A stretch of 55,321 nucleotides of DNA from UBA3206 sp964548855. GTDB lineage: Bacteria > Bacillota_I > Bacilli_A > Acholeplasmatales > Anaeroplasmataceae. The stretch spans positions 1 through 55,321 of the forward strand of contig CAZJSR010000014.1 of NCBI GenBank assembly GCA_964548855.1, given 5' to 3'. Within the stretch, counting starts at the first letter, position 1. Each line of letters begins with the position of its first letter. Below are positions 52,894-55,321 of the stretch, piece after piece. The notes below the pieces were generated by a model that ran no database searches, was not told where the DNA came from, and saw nothing but the letters and a program-made list of their open reading frames with translations. The position numbers and the translations under genes were made by a program.

Positions 52894-55260
52894 TTAAATA
52901 TTCTTTAATGTGTTTATTGTATTTAAAATATCATCATAACCAAAAATATCTTGTAATTTCGTTTGAATATCTAATATTTGATCACGAGTAAGTTTAAGTT
53001 CTATAATTAATGGTACTAACTTTACAGATAGAGCTAGATCAAACGCAAGATTTTCGTTTTTTTCTTTTGAAGATTCAATAAAAGTTTTCACAAATTCTTC
53101 TATTTGATAGATAATTTTATTATTTAAATTAATTGTTTTATAGTTATTAACATAATCTATAATTTTTTCAAGTTTATTCCATAAATCTTCACTTATAAAT
53201 GAATAGTCTTGATTACTTGCCATATTAACTAAAAAATTATTATAATTAATAGTTAAAACCAGTTGATTATCTTCAATTTTTGTTAAATCACCGTTTTTTA
53301 AATTAATATTTAAATAAACTGATTCATTTAATAACTCTCTATCTATTTGATTTAAATTACAATATTCTAGACTAATAAAATACCAAATATTTTTGCTTAA
53401 AGTTATATTTTTATTTAAAATACTTAGTTCTTTTTCTTTATATAAAATATGTTTAATTCTATCTTTAAAGAAATTATTTAAATTAGTGTTTTCATACTTA
53501 AGGCAACAAACATTAATTAATTCATTGTTACCAGCATTTTCTAAATAATTATAGAATGTTTCACTCTTATAAATTAAATCACTAAAATCACGATAATAAT
53601 CTAATTGTATTCCCATTGGGCTAACACCAAAGAAAATACTAATTAAACCAAATAAATTATCAAACAATACATAATCATTCGAAGAAACAAAAATCACTCT
53701 TGAAGATGCCATTGCTGAAATAATCTCTTTTATTTTTTCTAAAGAAATTAAAAGATTATTATTATTATTTACAAATTTATGAAGAGATTCACATAAATCT
53801 TTATACTCTAATTTTTTAAAATCAAGTCTAACATTTACATTAGAAAAATTAAAACTAATAAGTTCTTGTTGTTCTAGAATTTCATCTTTATTTGCACCTT
53901 CAATAGTTTCAAAATCAATTACCTTTTCTTCTATTCTTCTTATACTAAATTTTTTAATTATTGAAACAATAAAAATCGCATCAAATAAAACTAATACTGA
54001 AAGTCCCGCTATCAATACATAAAGATTACTACTATACATAAAAAGTCCAGCAAACAATAAGATAGCAATAATATTTATTGTAACTAAACAAATAATCATT
54101 AAACTCTTAGATAAAACACTTTTAGTTAAAGGTATAGATTTTTCAGATTCAATCACCTTAACTTCATCTTCATTGATATCAATGCTATCAAGCTTAGTTA
54201 CTTCTTTAACTTCTTGAAAATCAATTTTATCATTAGCTTGTTCACCATCTATCTCTTTTTTTATAGTATTTTCTTCTGGTAATATATCTATTTTATTAGT
54301 TTTATTTTCGTCTTCAAAAATTTCTTCTTCTCTAGCTTCATATGTATAAGAACTATCTATTTCTTCTTTATCATCTTCTAAAACAAAATTTTCTTCTTTT
54401 ATAGAGTCAATATCTTCTTTTGATAATTCCAAATCATTTAAATTATTTTCTTCTAAGGACATGTTTCTAAAATCTTCATTAGATTCAATTTCATTTTCTT
54501 TTATATCATCTAATAAAGAATTATTTTCTTCAAGAAAATTCTCTTCATTTTCTTGCTCTAAATATGAATCATCAACTAAATCAATTTCTTCATGTTTATC
54601 ACCTAAAGATTCTTTTGTTATATCTTTTATTTCATCAAGTGACTCATTATCGATTTCTTTTATTTCTTCTTTTATATCAATATTTTCGTTTTCTTCTAAA
54701 AAAATATATTCTTTAATTTTATTATATTTACTTTCGATTTCATCATTATCAATAAAATCTAATTGCTCAAATAAAGATTCATTGATATTATAAAAACCAT
54801 CACAGTTATTAAACGCTACTTCAATGTTATTATCAAGACTAGCTAAAATACAAGAATCTATATTTTTTACAGCATCAAAAAAATAAAGACCATCTTCATC
54901 TTCTATCAACCTATTAAAATCAACTATAATCGGAATTTTTATATTTGTGATAATCGATAATATATCATCATACAAAATATCTTCATTATTTGATAAATTC
55001 ACATCAATAAATAAATTCATCTCATTTTCATGTAAATATTTATATACTTTACTTAAATTTTCTTTAATACTTTCTAAATCCTCTAAGTAATTAAGTTTTC
55101 TCATATTAAGCAAAATATTTTTAATTCCTTGTTTTTTAAATTCCCCAATACTATTATTATCATCATTAAATAATGATTCAATTAGTAACTCTTGTTGTGT
55201 TAACTTATCAAATTTTATATTTAATTGTTTTAATTTTGAGGAGTAATTATTTATATCCAT
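52894..55260 (-). CDS. Large acidic membrane protein with degenerate AAA domain
   Basis: The product of about 788 residues has an N-terminal soluble domain (to about 180), a very acidic Glu/Asp/Asn-rich stretch (about 180-380), two membrane helices (about 385-408 and 413-436), and a C-terminal region that aligns with the neighbouring AAA+ ATPases: YKDLCESLHKFV against LNELCESFRNYA, and the ending LQDIFGYDD against LDEIFGYDK. At the Walker A position it reads SSNDYVLFDNL, and the Walker B acidic pair is missing (CCLKYENTN), so it cannot be an active ATPase. I chose the ATG at 55260; a TTG at 55281 is also in frame. First gene of the locus in this window. Confidence 0.7.
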   Translation of the reverse strand: MDINNYSSKLKQLNIKFDKLTQQELLIESLFNDDNNSIGEFKKQGIKNILLNMRKLNYLEDLESIKENLSKVYKYLHENEMNLFIDVNLSNNEDILYDDILSIITNIKIPIIVDFNRLIEDEDGLYFFDAVKNIDSCILASLDNNIEVAFNNCDGFYNINESLFEQLDFIDNDEIESKYNKIKEYIFLEENENIDIKEEIKEIDNESLDEIKDITKESLGDKHEEIDLVDDSYLEQENEENFLEENNSLLDDIKENEIESNEDFRNMSLEENNLNDLELSKEDIDSIKEENFVLEDDKEEIDSSYTYEAREEEIFEDENKTNKIDILPEENTIKKEIDGEQANDKIDFQEVKEVTKLDSIDINEDEVKVIESEKSIPLTKSVLSKSLMIICLVTINIIAILLFAGLFMYSSNLYVLIAGLSVLVLFDAIFIVSIIKKFSIRRIEEKVIDFETIEGANKDEILEQQELISFNFSNVNVRLDFKKLEYKDLCESLHKFVNNNNNLLISLEKIKEIISAMASSRVIFVSSNDYVLFDNLFGLISIFFGVSPMGIQLDYYRDFSDLIYKSETFYNYLENAGNNELINVCCLKYENTNLNNFFKDRIKHILYKEKELSILNKNITLSKNIWYFISLEYCNLNQIDRELLNESVYLNINLKNGDLTKIEDNQLVLTINYNNFLVNMASNQDYSFISEDLWNKLEKIIDYVNNYKTINLNNKIIYQIEEFVKTFIESSKEKNENLAFDLALSVKLVPLIIELKLTRDQILDIQTKLQDIFGYDDILNTINTLKNI

Positions 55261-55270
55261 ACAATTACCT

Positions 55271-55301
55271 AGTATAATCAAATTGTACTTAAGATTATAC
55301 T
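55271..55301. promoter_or_regulatory. Inverted repeat upstream of the envelope locus
   Basis: AGTATAATC (55271-55279) and GATTATACT (55293-55301) form a perfect 9-bp inverted repeat with a 13-base spacer, immediately upstream of the first gene. On the minus strand the first arm contains TATAAT, so it could be a -10 box overlapped by an operator. The -35 region is at or beyond the window edge. Role unproven. Confidence 0.4.
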
Positions 55302-55321
55302 TTCTCCTTCTTAAAGAGTTT

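Overview
The window is AT-rich DNA from a low-GC Gram-positive bacterium. Conserved genes (ileS with a T-box leader, thyA-folA, adhE, deoC/deoD, ybaK, nrdG) point to the Firmicutes/Mollicutes side of the tree, plausibly an uncultured anaerobic gut-type Bacilli, Erysipelotrichia or RF39-like lineage; the exact taxon cannot be fixed from this sequence. TGG encodes Trp, and some genes end in TGA (for example the MACPF gene and the radical SAM gene), so the standard bacterial code applies rather than the Mycoplasma code. Nearly all genes lie on the minus strand. I see no transposase, phage gene or CRISPR array.

Region 1 (1-9402) is mixed housekeeping: tRNA-Lys(CUU) with its own promoter and terminator, a YbaK deacylase, an Na+/alanine symporter, an SGNH esterase, an Mrp ATPase, a secreted HtrA-like protease, NrdG, a membrane protein preceded by a possible 16-codon leader ORF, and the conserved pair of a NifU-like scaffold and a GGGtGRT protein.

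Region 2 (9520-14362) is a compact operon with its own promoter: a secreted MACPF (perforin-like) protein followed by an ABC ATPase and two FtsX-type permeases.

Region 3 (14471-27294) is metabolic. A tightly packed ten-gene run goes from thyA through folA, plsC, a small membrane protein, a radical SAM/SPASM enzyme, a membrane protein, a DEDD exonuclease and a Sel1-repeat protein to adhE and a histidine phosphatase. Also here are a stand-alone ssb behind repeated near-palindromic sites and a deoC-deoD nucleoside salvage cluster. Region 4 (27416-31276) holds ileS, controlled by a T-box riboswitch whose specifier reads AUC (Ile), and proC.

Region 5 (31396-55260) is the most unusual part: about 24 kb and nine same-strand genes with only short gaps or overlaps, ending in a long hairpin terminator. 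In order of transcription they encode a large acidic membrane protein with what looks like an inactive AAA domain, a membrane-anchored McrB-like AAA+ ATPase, a coiled-coil protein with a DUF2357/McrC-like N-terminal motif, a second membrane-anchored AAA+ ATPase, two membrane-tethered YDG/MBG-repeat proteins (1049 and about 2991 residues), two multi-pass or membrane-anchored proteins, and a BspA-type leucine-rich-repeat surface protein. The two AAA+ genes share a 1165-bp stretch that reads as identical but carry unrelated N-terminal membrane anchors. I propose this as a candidate undescribed envelope system in which cytosolic AAA+ motors act on giant surface tethers; the function is inference.
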